NCBI RefSeq assembly: GCF_003590145.2
Contig: NZ_CP060436.1
Coordinates: forward strand, 1,956,001-2,020,000
Direction of reading: 5' to 3'
DNA length: 64,000 nt
Origin: Pseudooceanicola algae
Lineage (GTDB): Bacteria > Pseudomonadota > Alphaproteobacteria > Rhodobacterales > Rhodobacteraceae
Positions 36,505-46,900 of the stretch are shown piece by piece (position 1 is the stretch's first letter; every line of letters begins with the position of its first letter). Position numbers and translations under genes: made by a program. The notes beneath the pieces are model-generated. The model worked only from the letters and a program-made list of their open reading frames with translations, made no database searches and had not been told where the DNA came from.

Positions 36505-37435
36505 TTAAGGTTCCCAGGATGAACGCGCGTGTTCGGAGGCGGCTCTAACGGCGGCGCCCAACAGGCCGCAACCAGAAAGCCTTGCGAAAAAGACCGCAGC
36601 GGAATCAGTCAGTTGCATGAATCCCAAGGGTCGACGGGGCAAAGGCAGGAATATGATGGTATTCTCGCAAGTCGTTTTGCGACCCTGAGCGGCGCAGAAG
36701 GGCTTGCAACTCGCGCTCACCCCCTACCCCTTCCATAGAGAACATTGGGAAAAGTTGGGCATACCGCGATCCGATCGCCTGATGACGATTCGCGAGGAGC
36801 GCCCATGGAGGTGTTAGACGCTTACCTCGCGGGCGGAAGACGGCTTACTCATGCAGCCTTTGAAAGCGCATGGGTTCGCGACGTGAATCCTCAGACGTCA
36901 GAGTTCTGCAACGACGCAGCATCCGAGGGCAAATCACCGAGCATCGCGCCTCGAGCTGGCCGCACCAGGATCTGGGAGATCTGTGAATATGAAAACCCAA
37001 CCAGGGCTTCGGCGATCTCCGGTCGGATCATTATTCCGTCCTAGCTCGAAGGAATTCTTACTGTACAACAAACAGGTGGCATGACCACAACTGACCTGCC
37101 ACGGAACTTTCATCCAGTCCTGACCGGAGCCCAGTTGGTTGTTACGCCAATCGGCGCAGGTTGAACCATCGCCCGAAGCGCAGAGCTTTCATCTCGTGCA
37201 GCGGGGCGGGCGGTTGCGGTGGTCAGGGTTCGGGCGTAGCCGGCCGGCGTATGGTAATCCAAGGCCGGAAGTGCAGATCGACATCAAGGGCGGGAAGCCG
37301 ACATTCGCCTCCAGTGCGAAATTCCTCTTGCCAAGCTCAGTATGCAGACGTTCATCGACGGTGGGAAACTTCGCTTTTGGTTGCGAATTCCTAGGCGGAC
37401 GAACCAATCTGGCGGAAGCCGAGTCTTTGGTGCCG
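36505..37435. other. 930-bp stretch without a convincing gene
   Basis: Several short open frames exist on both strands, but none has a ribosome-binding site or family character. No CRISPR-like repeat, tRNA or IS end was recognised. It separates the unknown gene next to the tns operon from the leftward defence genes and could hold a regulatory RNA or relics of lost cargo. Confidence 0.5.
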
Positions 37436-37936
37436 TCAAGCTCCTAACTGCCCATGCCTTTCGAGGAGCCGTATCAAAACGGCATTAGCGTGGGTGAAAT
37501 TGGAGTGCTGGCCCTGGAGCTGATACGCCCACTTCTCACCGTGGAATAGATTGTTGCGAAAGCGCCAAACGATCATCAGCACGGTCAGCAGCCGGTCGCG
37601 CGGGTCGTTTCTGCGCCCGTCGAGGACCGACCGAACGAGGTCGGGCTGATCTGCCGGGCGCAGATGCAGGTGGGCGAAGTGGTGGGTAAAGTCCCCGTTG
37701 GCGTAGTAGCGCTCCCGAAAATAGGCCAGCTCCCCATCGTACTGGTCAGCATCGAGCGTTCCGGCGTCACTCCATTTGTCAACTTTCGCACGGATCAGAT
37801 CGGCGCGTGCGAAATTTCCCATAACTTGGGCCTCGAAAAGGCTCCATAAGAAAGTGAAATTGAAGATCGCCGCTCGATCCGCTTCGGGTAGCACCTGAAA
37901 TCCCGGCGCTTTTGCCAATAGCCATTGTATACTCAT
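37436..37936 (-). CDS. HEPN-domain protein (putative RNase), partner of a nuclease
   Basis: 166 residues. A C-terminal helix carries the HEPN R-x4-H motif: Arg127-NNLF-His132 in VWRFRNNLFHGEKW. Helices before it (FLWSLFEAQVMGNFARADL) fit the four-helix HEPN bundle, a fold common in toxins and abortive-infection RNases. The start overlaps the stop of the PD-(D/E)XK protein gene (ATGA), so the two are translationally coupled and likely one functional unit. The named family is not recognised. RNase activity is inferred from the motif. Confidence 0.65.
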   Translation of the reverse strand: MSIQWLLAKAPGFQVLPEADRAAIFNFTFLWSLFEAQVMGNFARADLIRAKVDKWSDAGTLDADQYDGELAYFRERYYANGDFTHHFAHLHLRPADQPDLVRSVLDGRRNDPRDRLLTVLMIVWRFRNNLFHGEKWAYQLQGQHSNFTHANAVLIRLLERHGQLGA

Positions 37937-39555
37937 TTGGCCAGGGTTCCTGAGGCGCTGCTGGGCCGCTCGGGGGTGTCGCTCCGAGGCACTAATATTA
38001 TGTTATTCGGGTCGATTAAGAGCTTCAAATCGTATGCGGTGGCCTGTTCCGTTCCATACTCTTTAAGATCGTCGACCTTCGGTTGAACATCGAGCGCTTT
38101 GAAGCCCACCGACCGATACCGCCATTCCGGATCGTCGGTTTTCTCAAAGAAAACCTTCGCACTGAAAGTCAGGCTGGTGTCGGCAAACGATGAGCTGTTG
38201 AAATAAAGGCCTTCTGGCAACGGCGACGATTCTTCAATTTCGAGCGTCTGGAACTCGAAGCGAGCCTGTGATTTCGGATTAAGCAGGATGTTCACGGCCA
38301 TACGTGCCTCGTTTGCCTCCCAGAACGCATCGAACTTGAATACATCGGTGGAGCGGAGACCTGCGTTAGTAAGAAGCTGCAGCCACCCATCCGCAAATGC
38401 GGAGATGAGCGGTAGCTCCTCTAGGTATGGTCCGGTGATGGGTTGATCGACCGGAAAGGTAATCGGTGGAATCCATTCGTTGCCAGCGATCGTTAGCGTT
38501 GATCGGCCGGTTGCCATGAGCGTGAGCGCACGCAGCAGCTCCGCCCACTCCTCTAGGGAATGCTCCATGTCATCGATCGAACTGACACTCTCGAACTTGA
38601 GCGCCGGGGGCGTCAGCCGGATGTTGAAATCTGCGGTGCGGATGAGAAGCTCCGTGCCATGCGGCCCGGCCATCTGCGGTCCGATAAACATTTCGCCTTG
38701 GAACCGCGCCGCTTGTCCAAAACCAGGTCCGCGGATCGAGATCTCGCAGGAGCCCAGCGTAGGGGGCGTGAGATGTAAGTCATTGAGGTCGTCGAACAAA
38801 GTGCCTTGGTAGGGAAGTCGTATGCCAAACCGGCTATCGAACACGCGAAGTTGGTGCGGTTTCAGGGGCGACAGGCCAAGCAATAGATTGCTGAAATGCT
38901 CCGGACCCTCGATCTGGATGAGTGCCTCGACCTCAAATTGGCCGCTCTCATAGCCAAGTTCGGCGAGCTGTCGTTGCTTCTCGATCGTGTAGGCGCCGGG
39001 GTTCTGTCCGCAAGCCGCAATCAGGGCTGCCAATAGGCCAGCTGGCGTGGGCTCGAAGCGCACCCCGCTCTTCACATAGTCGTAGCTTATATCAGTGTGG
39101 TTGATGTCGCGAGCCTTGCGGGCCTCCGCCAGTCTCAATCGCTTAAGAACGCGCGCCAGCTCACTCCCGACAAGATGGACAAGATATGCGGATTGCAATT
39201 CGCCATCAGCGAGCAGCCGAAACACGACGATGAGCGCCGGCCGAGGGTCTTTCGCCAGGCGGTCGATCGCGGACAAACTGAGACGAATGCGATTGCCGCC
39301 GTGACCGAGTGTCGATTTCAACTGCACCTTCGCGGCATTGGTCGGCCGCTGATCGAGTGGTAGCGCCGGACCGGCAGACGTTACCGGGAACTCCACGATG
39401 AAATCCCATCCCATCACGTCGATGACGCTCTTGTTGCAATAGAAGCCTGCGCGCTCACAGAGCAATTTGAACTGGTCTTCGCCGATGCGGCCGATGCGAT
39501 CGGGATCTAGTTTGCCATTCATCTCGCCGTCTGACCTTGCCTGCCTGCCAATCAT
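37933..39555 (-). CDS. PD-(D/E)XK-type nuclease-domain protein, DUF4365-like
   Basis: 540 residues. The N-terminal 110 residues resemble restriction-type nucleases: a GRIGEDQFKLLCERAGF start (Glu26), VMGWDFIVEF (Asp51) and AAKVQLKST with the Q-x-K pair (Gln78, Lys80). This matches the DUF4365/Mrr-like pattern. The remaining 430 residues are unfamiliar, with repeated beta-rich stretches (DNA- or ligand-sensing domain?). AGGTGG precedes ATG 39555; ATG 39522 is an alternative. It is the first gene of a two-gene unit with the HEPN protein, in the transposon's defence island. No name is assigned. Confidence 0.65.
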   Translation of the reverse strand: MIGRQARSDGEMNGKLDPDRIGRIGEDQFKLLCERAGFYCNKSVIDVMGWDFIVEFPVTSAGPALPLDQRPTNAAKVQLKSTLGHGGNRIRLSLSAIDRLAKDPRPALIVVFRLLADGELQSAYLVHLVGSELARVLKRLRLAEARKARDINHTDISYDYVKSGVRFEPTPAGLLAALIAACGQNPGAYTIEKQRQLAELGYESGQFEVEALIQIEGPEHFSNLLLGLSPLKPHQLRVFDSRFGIRLPYQGTLFDDLNDLHLTPPTLGSCEISIRGPGFGQAARFQGEMFIGPQMAGPHGTELLIRTADFNIRLTPPALKFESVSSIDDMEHSLEEWAELLRALTLMATGRSTLTIAGNEWIPPITFPVDQPITGPYLEELPLISAFADGWLQLLTNAGLRSTDVFKFDAFWEANEARMAVNILLNPKSQARFEFQTLEIEESSPLPEGLYFNSSSFADTSLTFSAKVFFEKTDDPEWRYRSVGFKALDVQPKVDDLKEYGTEQATAYDLKLLIDPNNIILVPRSDTPERPSSASGTLAK

Positions 39556-39752
39556 TCCGCCACCTGTTTCGAGAACCGAGCTTCCACAGCAGCCCGCTCA
39601 AAGTCTGTAGTGTAGCATGCAGGCGGTCGACTGTAGGTACCCTTCAGCGCATCGCAGACAAAATATTGGTGCAGCTTGGAGTCGCGATCAGTTTACGATG
39701 ACCAGGACAATGCTGCCGTCAAGCTTTACTTCCTAAAGAGCGCGTTTCAAGT

Positions 39753-41075
39753 TCACTGCCGAATATTATGCAGACGAATAAGTTTGTCGAAGAAATCCGT
39801 GATCCTCGCCTCGGCGTTGTCACCAACGAGTTCATTCGCCCCGAACCGATAGACTTCATATCCAGAAAGTCGCAATTCGCGGTCAGCCGACACCATGTCG
39901 GCATAGACCTTCAACGATGGGCGGCCATTCTCCGAGAAGTGGTGTTTGCCATCGACCTCGATCACAATGCGCTGACGGTTGGGAAGCAGCAAAAGGAAGT
40001 CCATGCGCTGACGGGGAAGCGGAAGCCGGTGGCGCAGGGTTTTCACGATGGCAGGATCATAGTGAAGGTAGACCTGCGGCAGGAGCGCAGGCAGCGCCTC
40101 ACCGAGAGCTGAGCGATAGGCCTTGAAGTAGGTCGCGAAAAGCTTGCGTTCAGCGTCCGAAGCCAGGGATTCCTGGAGGCGAGCGCCGAGATCTGCAGCA
40201 TCGGCTCCCGGCGTAGCCTCTCCCCACCAAGCAACGAGTTCGGACCACACCAGGCCGCTTGCGCCGATCGGTCGGTCGTAGACCAGACAGCTTTCTTCTC
40301 CGGACAGGATGACAAGGTCGTTGTTGATCGCGTCGGCGAAACCGATCTCCGGCTTTGGCCCCCGCGAGGCGAAGATCAGGTTCTTCGGTCGACCACTGAC
40401 ACCGCGCGCCAAGGATCGAAAACTGAATAGCGGATGACCGGAGATTTCGCCTTCCTGCGCCAGCTCGTAGCCGTCCCGCGCGAGGACTGCGTTCAGGGCA
40501 GCGACCGTTTTCGTCTGATCATCGCCCGATCGAGTAAGAGGGTGAACAGTTTCTTCCAGCAAGGCGCCGAACCTAGCTTTGGAACAATCGAAGGCCCCGA
40601 TTTCTCCGAACAGATGCTCCACCGACCAATCGCCCTGATTGTGATCCATGTACCGGGTGATTTGGTTGCGCAGGCTTTCGCCACCGCTTCCGAGGAAGTC
40701 TTCAAGTGGCGAGGAAAGCGGGAAGTAGCCCTCGACCACCTCTACGGTGCTGCGCTCGCCAGCAAGATCGTCTCCGAGGATCCGCGCAACGTCTCGTCTT
40801 GTGATCTGTGTCAACGGCGGGTCGCCAGCCTCGAGCACCTTGCGACCCGCCTCATCGAGTAGGATGTCGTGGCGAACTGCAGCGAATTTGAGCGCCAGCT
40901 GTGCCAGGTCCTCCTGCGTGAGGTTCTCGAGCACAGCTTCGATACGCTGCCGCTTCGAGAAACCCTCCCGGGCAGGCACGACCAGCCCGGCGACCCGCTC
41001 GGGCTCTTGGCTCAATTGGGCGTGGCTCATTCCCTGCAGAATCCCGGAGAGAAGCCGGTAAAGCTCATCCGCCAC
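39753..41075 (-). CDS. AbiJ-NTD3-like protein with C-terminal nuclease domain
   Basis: 440 residues. The N-terminal part (LYRLLSGILQGMSHAQLS; LTQEDLAQLALKF; LTQITRRDVARIL) and the middle (SSPLEDFLGSGGESLRNQI; ARFGALLEETVHPLTR) resemble AbiJ-NTD3-type abortive-infection proteins. The C-terminal 110 residues form a restriction-like nuclease: Asp359 in RQRMDFLLLL and Glu373-VDGK in RIVIEVDGKHHF. It overlaps the upstream AbiJ-NTD4-like gene by 11 bp, indicating one operon. Role: phage defence, by family and context; cleavage target unknown. Confidence 0.7.
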   Translation of the reverse strand: MADELYRLLSGILQGMSHAQLSQEPERVAGLVVPAREGFSKRQRIEAVLENLTQEDLAQLALKFAAVRHDILLDEAGRKVLEAGDPPLTQITRRDVARILGDDLAGERSTVEVVEGYFPLSSPLEDFLGSGGESLRNQITRYMDHNQGDWSVEHLFGEIGAFDCSKARFGALLEETVHPLTRSGDDQTKTVAALNAVLARDGYELAQEGEISGHPLFSFRSLARGVSGRPKNLIFASRGPKPEIGFADAINNDLVILSGEESCLVYDRPIGASGLVWSELVAWWGEATPGADAADLGARLQESLASDAERKLFATYFKAYRSALGEALPALLPQVYLHYDPAIVKTLRHRLPLPRQRMDFLLLLPNRQRIVIEVDGKHHFSENGRPSLKVYADMVSADRELRLSGYEVYRFGANELVGDNAEARITDFFDKLIRLHNIRQ

Positions 41076-41946
41076 GCCCGGTCCCCTTTAGGATCACGCG
41101 CACGAATGCAAACATCCGCGTAAACAGATAGTCGATCTGATCCAGAGAGGTCAGCGCTTCCTGCGTTGTCTCGGAATGACGAATGCGAAGGCTGTTGCCT
41201 ATAGTGGTCAGCTCAGAGGCCTCCCGCCCAAGGGCTTTCCGAAATCCAGAGCCCGGCGGTGCGACGTGGTCCAGCAGCGCATCAGCCTGCACGCGCTTAT
41301 TGGCGCCGGGCTCCAGCGTCTTAAGTCGTTCAAAAGCGTCCCACAGCTTCTCGAGTGCGTCCTGACGATCTTCAGGCTTTGGCGAAAGAAATCGTTGGCG
41401 CGCGGCTTCAAGAAACCGGTCCGTCTCCGCATCTCCGGTCTGAAACAAGGCCCCAAAAATTGTATTAGCGATTGCCTCCGGAAGAAGGCGGCGGGCCTGT
41501 CCGGCCGCTGTCAGCTCGTATGCGACGGCGTTCCGGCGCAACAGGAGGTTCACATCCCCTACAAATCGCGCAAGTCCGGCGTCTCGGTTCCAACTCAGGT
41601 GATGATGACGGTGGAAGGAATGATAAGCGCCTTGAATCGGCTCCCCTACGGCCTTTGCACAAAACTCGAGTAAATCGAGGATCACTGGCGTGTCGGGCAC
41701 TTCACCCGCAGAGAGTGGCCATTCGATCCACGGCACCTCGGCGCCAAGCATCTGGCGAAAGGCCTTTTCGTCGCATCCGCACGGCCCGTTTCCGTCGGGG
41801 CACTGTTCGGGGAAGCGCCACCCGAATGAATCGTCGCCTATTCCTGTCTGGATCAAGCTGTAGAGGCCAGCCCACAAGCGCTCATCGATGACTTCGATTG
41901 TTTGAGGTCGTGCCCCATGCTTACGATCTGTAAAATAATCGGACAC
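41065..41946 (-). CDS. AbiJ-NTD4-like abortive-infection protein
   Basis: 293 residues from GTG 41946 (GGGGA site 6 nt upstream). The sequence matches the AbiJ-NTD4 pattern I know: SDYFTDRKHGARPQT at the start, FGWRFPEQCPDGNGPCGCDE, ILDLLEFCAKAV, QGAYHSFHRHHHLSW, then EKLWDAFERLKTLEPG and an ending with IGNSLRIRHSET and DYLFTRMFAF. The His-rich central segment may bind metal. It is followed by an overlapping AbiJ-NTD3-like gene. AbiJ proteins stop phage multiplication by unknown chemistry; here function is inferred from family and defence-island context. Confidence 0.75.
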   Translation of the reverse strand: MSDYFTDRKHGARPQTIEVIDERLWAGLYSLIQTGIGDDSFGWRFPEQCPDGNGPCGCDEKAFRQMLGAEVPWIEWPLSAGEVPDTPVILDLLEFCAKAVGEPIQGAYHSFHRHHHLSWNRDAGLARFVGDVNLLLRRNAVAYELTAAGQARRLLPEAIANTIFGALFQTGDAETDRFLEAARQRFLSPKPEDRQDALEKLWDAFERLKTLEPGANKRVQADALLDHVAPPGSGFRKALGREASELTTIGNSLRIRHSETTQEALTSLDQIDYLFTRMFAFVRVILKGTGRGG

Positions 41947-42484
41947 CCTTTATCCCCACCATAAATTAAAAAAAACGGCTCAACCTCTTGGCGATTCGAA
42001 GCACGCTCGGTTGTCGCCGCGACAAGGTTCGGATTAGAAGGTGCTGTCAATAAACTCCAAGTTTTTTGAAGAATTTCTCATTCCTACTTCCCGAATAATC
42101 TTCGACCAGCTTAAAACCTCCATATCGAGATTATTGTTCCCAAACCACCGGGACCATCCGAGATCATCTAGCATAGGTGTGCAATCCTCTCCACATGACC
42201 GGCGATCAGGATACTAAGAAATGCTGCGGCGGGGATGAATGGCCGCTTCGGTGACGCTGCGTTGCCGCACCATCGGTCGCATCGAACGACCGGAGTGGGC
42301 CGTCCATGTCGATCAGTTGCCTAGTTCGGGCGAGAACGTGGCGGCGCCGCCGCGTGACGTCCTGGAGCCGGTAGTGTTAGCAGCACTAGGGGCGGAGAGC
42401 GGCCGTTCGCTGCGTTTTCCAGCAAGGACCGCTTCGCGGGACCAAGCTGCCGTCCGTGCCTCTGTAATCAAGGTCTGCTTTTAT
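41947..42484. other. 538-bp gap in the cargo
   Basis: Between the AbiJ-NTD4-like gene and the end of the SDR gene. The open frame at 42239-42532 has no start signal and overlaps the SDR gene antisense. I see no IS end, repeat or RNA. The promoter of the AbiJ pair is probably at its left edge. Confidence 0.5.
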
Positions 42485-43246
42485 TCATCTGACGTAGCTT
42501 GCACCGTTCACGTCCAAGGTCGCGCCACTTAGCGATTTTTGTTCAGGGCGAAGGGCAAAGCACACAAGTTCTGCAACTTCGCTTGGCGCAACCATTTCTC
42601 CGATAGGAACATCTCCAACGGCAGCATCTTTGCCTTTTGCGCGGATAAATTCCTCAGCCATCTCCGTCCGCACAAAGCCCGGCGCAATCGCGATGGCGAT
42701 AATCCCATCAGCACCAAAAGAACGAGCAATCGTCTTGGTTAGATTGATAAGCCCAGCTTTGGACGCGCCATAAGGCATGTGATCTTCTGTGTATCCCCGC
42801 TGCGCCGCGCGGCTGGCAATATTCACAATTCTCCCCCCGTCAAAGGCGCAGAAGTGCTGGATTGCCATGCGACATAGATCAGCAGGAGCCCGGAGATTGA
42901 CACGCAAATCAGCCTCCCATGCGGCTGACCAAACGTTGAAATCATCCTCAATCCGTGCAGTGGCGCGGATCCCTGCGTTATTCACGAGCGAGTGGATCCG
43001 ACCTACACGATCCTCTGCCGCCTCCCAAAGCCGCTGCGCACCGTCATTCTCTGTTAAATCGGCCTGAACGAGCGTTCCTTGACCACCCATCGTTTCCAGA
43101 AGTGCCTGTGCCTCGTCTTCATGGCTGCGGTAATGTAGGATTGGGTGTCCGCCCAATTCTGCGAGGCGCAGGGCTATGGATCGTCCGATCCCTCCGGTAG
43201 CACCGGTGACAAGAACAGTTTGGCCACTTAAGGGCAAATCAACCAT
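42485..43246 (-). CDS. Short-chain dehydrogenase/reductase
   Basis: 253 residues of the classical SDR family. Cofactor motif VTGATGGIGRS, NNAG in LVNNAGIRA, and the catalytic Ser...Tyr-x3-Lys: Ser in IVNIASRAA and Y-G-A-S-K in MPYGASKAG. The C-terminus (SGATLDVNGASYVR) matches 3-oxoacyl-ACP reductase-like members. The substrate is unknown. It is cargo of the transposon, separated from the defence genes; IS66 debris follows on the other side, so it may have come in with that element. Confidence 0.85.
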   Translation of the reverse strand: MVDLPLSGQTVLVTGATGGIGRSIALRLAELGGHPILHYRSHEDEAQALLETMGGQGTLVQADLTENDGAQRLWEAAEDRVGRIHSLVNNAGIRATARIEDDFNVWSAAWEADLRVNLRAPADLCRMAIQHFCAFDGGRIVNIASRAAQRGYTEDHMPYGASKAGLINLTKTIARSFGADGIIAIAIAPGFVRTEMAEEFIRAKGKDAAVGDVPIGEMVAPSEVAELVCFALRPEQKSLSGATLDVNGASYVR

Positions 43247-43458
43247 ATCTTTAAAGCCCTTTAGTATTTGTCCAACGCGATGGTGTGATTTGCGACTGAA
43301 GTTCTGTCATTATCTGACTGCCTTTTGTGAGGTAACGTTTCCCTATTGCCGATTTTCGCTGCAATGCAGAAACCTGTCAATGAGGGCTCGAACCGGTCAT
43401 TCGCCGCACCCCGCGCGAACGGCCGCAGTCGGCTTAGCGTAGGATTCCACACTCTCCC

Positions 43459-43773
43459 GCAAACGACCCCTCAATCGCAAAAACGCATTGTTCGCCGGTC
43501 ATGACGAAGGTGGTGGCACGTGGGGCCGCATCGCCTCGCTGATCGAGACATGCAAGATCAACGGCGTGGAGCCCTTTGCCTACCTGAAATCTACACTCGA
43601 AGCGATAGCGGCAGGTCATCCAAACAACCGCATCGACGACCTGCTCCCCTGGAACTTCAAGCCCTCAAGCTGAAAGCCACGCGCTGCCCAGACAGCGCTT
43701 ACGATCGACGAGCTGATGCCTTGGAACTTCACCACGTCAAGCTGATCCCGCGTGGGGCGCAGACAGCGCTTAC
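43459..43773 (+). mobile_element. IS66 remnant with two tandem right ends
   Basis: A frame reading RKNALFAGHDEG, then TWGRIASLIETCKINGVEPF and NNRIDDLLPWNF is the C-terminus of an IS66 TnpC-type transposase. The right-end terminal repeat CAGACAGCGCTTAC follows at 43689-43702. A second partial copy of the same coding end and repeat follows at 43703-43773 (repeat at 43760-43773). No transposase start remains, so this is a relic of two overlapping insertions or a duplication. The rest of the 720-bp gap 43247-43966 shows nothing else. Confidence 0.8.
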
Positions 43774-43966
43774 GTCCGTCCGAACTATCTTGTGGTTTAT
43801 AGTGAGAACCCGGAAGTCGTAACAGTGCTGCGCGTGCTGCACGCTGCTCAGTTGTGGCCATGAGAATGGGTGGTGAGCTACACTATCATCTGGGATATCA
43901 TCACTAATACTAATGATTTGGGCAATATTTGCCGCTCTAAAGACCTTGGCTTGATCTATCGGTACG

Positions 43967-46900
43967 CTAGAAAAGCGTTCCTAGGACTTTCCACGTCTGA
44001 TCGACCATCGGAACCGCAGCAACCGGCGCGACACCCTGTACGGGGAACTGAACGAACCCACCTTCACCTGTCTGGCCGACGTTTTCGAGGTAATAAATGC
44101 TTCGCGATCCGGGCATCGGTTTACCAAGCCGCTTTAGGTAGGCGAAGTGCTCGCTTGAAAACTCGTCGGCACGCGTCACGACCGCGAGAATTCGCCCATC
44201 TAGAAGGGATAAGTCAGAAGCGGCGCCGAGCAACACATGGCCGCGGTCGAGCGCGACGGGATAGGCGCTGTCGCCAACGACCTCAGCCGCCGCAACAACC
44301 TGTTCGAAGATCGGTGAGTGGTCTGTCTCGACAGCTTCATCTCGTGATTTCGAGGCGGCAGTTTTGTCGAAAAGGACACCGATTACCTTGCTTAAATGCG
44401 AGCTGCTACGCTGGACGAAATGAGATTGCGGCACTCGAGGATTGGTCGACGGTATTGTCTCAAGCGAAATTCGCGACAGGTCCGCTCTATCAATGCCGAT
44501 GCGGCGCGCGTAGACCTTTCCTGGCGTACGCACGATTGCGAGGTCGCCATTCCGTACTTCGGCGGTGGCGGACACGATTAGAGTTTGACCTGGGAAGGCT
44601 ACCAATCCCATTGTCGGCGCGCGCAAGGTGAAGAGCGACACGTCACCCAGCGAGGCAAGGTCCAGGCGATCGGTCGCCTCTTCGATCGTTGTTAAGGGAG
44701 CCCCGGACGCGCGGGCTGCCAAACGACCTACGACACAGATTGGCGTACTCGGAAGCGCCACCAGTTTGAGGCTTGGGGCCGCCCTTTGCGCCTCCGACAA
44801 CGCCTGTTCGGACGGGAGGCGTCCCATGAACCGCGCGTATGCGAGCCAGCAGGCATCGATAGCGGAGAATACCTCCTCATAACCTTGCCGAACGGTCTCG
44901 GCCTCGATTGGGGTGATTTGATCGGCGCGTCCGTGATGCGCCTTGTTGATGACGTCGCGAAACGCCGCGCCGGCCTTTAGTGCAGGCAGGTCGAGCAGCC
45001 GCCGGAACGGTTCTTCGTTGAAGGGACGCTCACCACGGTTTCGGGCATTGGCAATCTTGCCAAGCAGGTCGCCCATCGTCGGGTCATGGAGGACTGCCGG
45101 ATCGGAGGCGAGGAGATCCCATAGTTTGATCTCGATTCGGACGCGAACGGGATGGACGAATGCCCGCGCGAGGTTCGTGTCGTTGGGATCGGTCCTTTGC
45201 CACTCTGCACAGCGGAGATGGACCTCATCCGCCACCGGCGCGAGGCTCACGGTGCATTTCGACGTCGAGATTGCTGAAAATTCCCAGGTTTCGGTCCGTG
45301 GGACACTTGATGGTGAGTTGGCAGCAACGAATGATTCGATAGTTGGGATAAAACCGAAATCGTTGCTGACGATGACCGGATTCATGCCCTCAGCAATCAG
45401 CGTCGGCACGGTCGCCGCGAGGTTCGCGACATTTCCCGGATCTAGGAGATCTTGTGGGTCATCCATAAGAAAGGCTGAAATGCCGCCTGAACGCGCCCAT
45501 ACTTGTTGCCAAAGGGCCAGCACAAACGCCGACAGAAAGGCGCGCAGTGCGGACGCGTTCATTACATGATGCGCTTCGACAAGATGCTTTCCCTGCGCCG
45601 CTAGGAATGTGAACCCGTCGCTTTTTCCGGAATCAAGACCTGCATATTCTGGTGCCTGGATGAAGTGAGCTCGATACATGCGACGCGACCACGCGGTCGC
45701 CTTTTCCTGCAAATCCGTGACCAAGCCCGCGACCTGATTATGGACGAGGTCGGGAAACTCTTTGAACGGCTCGACGGCTTTCGCCGCGCGAGCGAGTTTC
45801 TCAATCCTTGTACGGGCTTTGGACCAACGCTCGCAGCTATCCTTAATCTGCGCCAGCTGCCGCCGGATGCCGACGAAAGTAGTCGCGACCTCCAAGTGGC
45901 TACGCAACACTACTAGCTGGCCTTTGATGGTTCGCTCATTTGCGGCGTTCGCTGTCTCGTCGTCATCGGTGCGCAGCACCGTGAGGATCGCGGCACGTGC
46001 AAACTCAGCATGCGTGGCACGATAACGCGCCAGCGCTATTGCCCTCCGCACACCACGGATGGCGGCACGCAGACTTTCGTTGTCTGGAATTTCCTCCGGC
46101 AGCGTTACGCCTGGCAGTGGCTCGCGGATGGGGGCCTTGCTCCAAGCTGCCTTGCAGAGTCCATCGACGGAAATCGCCATTGGTTTCAGCAAATGTGGGA
46201 AATCGGACAATTGGAACACTTCGAGAGCTAACGCCGATTCGTACACTGACGCGAGATCATCAGGCACTACTTCGTCTATGAACCTTCGCAGCTTCACCGG
46301 AATTCGGCTGCGTAAGCTATGTTTAGTGTCTCGCTCCCATTCTGCTGCGGTCTTCAGCATTGCCTTGTCCGATTGGCGAGCGTCCTCTAGGGCTTGCGCC
46401 ACCGACTTGTCCAGCAAGGCATCCGTGGGGACTGCGCCGGGCGGAGTTAGATCGCGCTCGCAAACGGGGCAGGCGGTGAAGGCTTGACCGGGGTGCGATG
46501 CTTCGTGCCATTGCGCCACCAAGCCATACAGGCGAAGACGGGCGGCGCGTCCGGCATTGGCCAATTGCGTAACTAAGGTCGATGCCTCACGTTCGATATC
46601 GTCCAATATCGCTTCCGCATCGGTAAGCTCCGCCTCGCTCATCTCCCCGAGCGTTTGGGCAAGCTGCATCGACGGCAAACCTTTGAGCGCCGCATTGCTG
46701 AAGCAATTTTCGGCCGCTTTGATCGCTGCTTCGAAACGCTTGATGTCGGCTTCACCGGTCAGCGGCGGCAGCGCTCCCAAGATTGACCGCGCATCGGCCG
46801 CAGCTTGATCCTCGGCCGCTTTGAGAAGTGTCTCTGCGCTGGTTAGACCGTCCCGCCAGGCGTCCGGCGTCGCTTCCTCTGGCAACACCACACAACCAAG

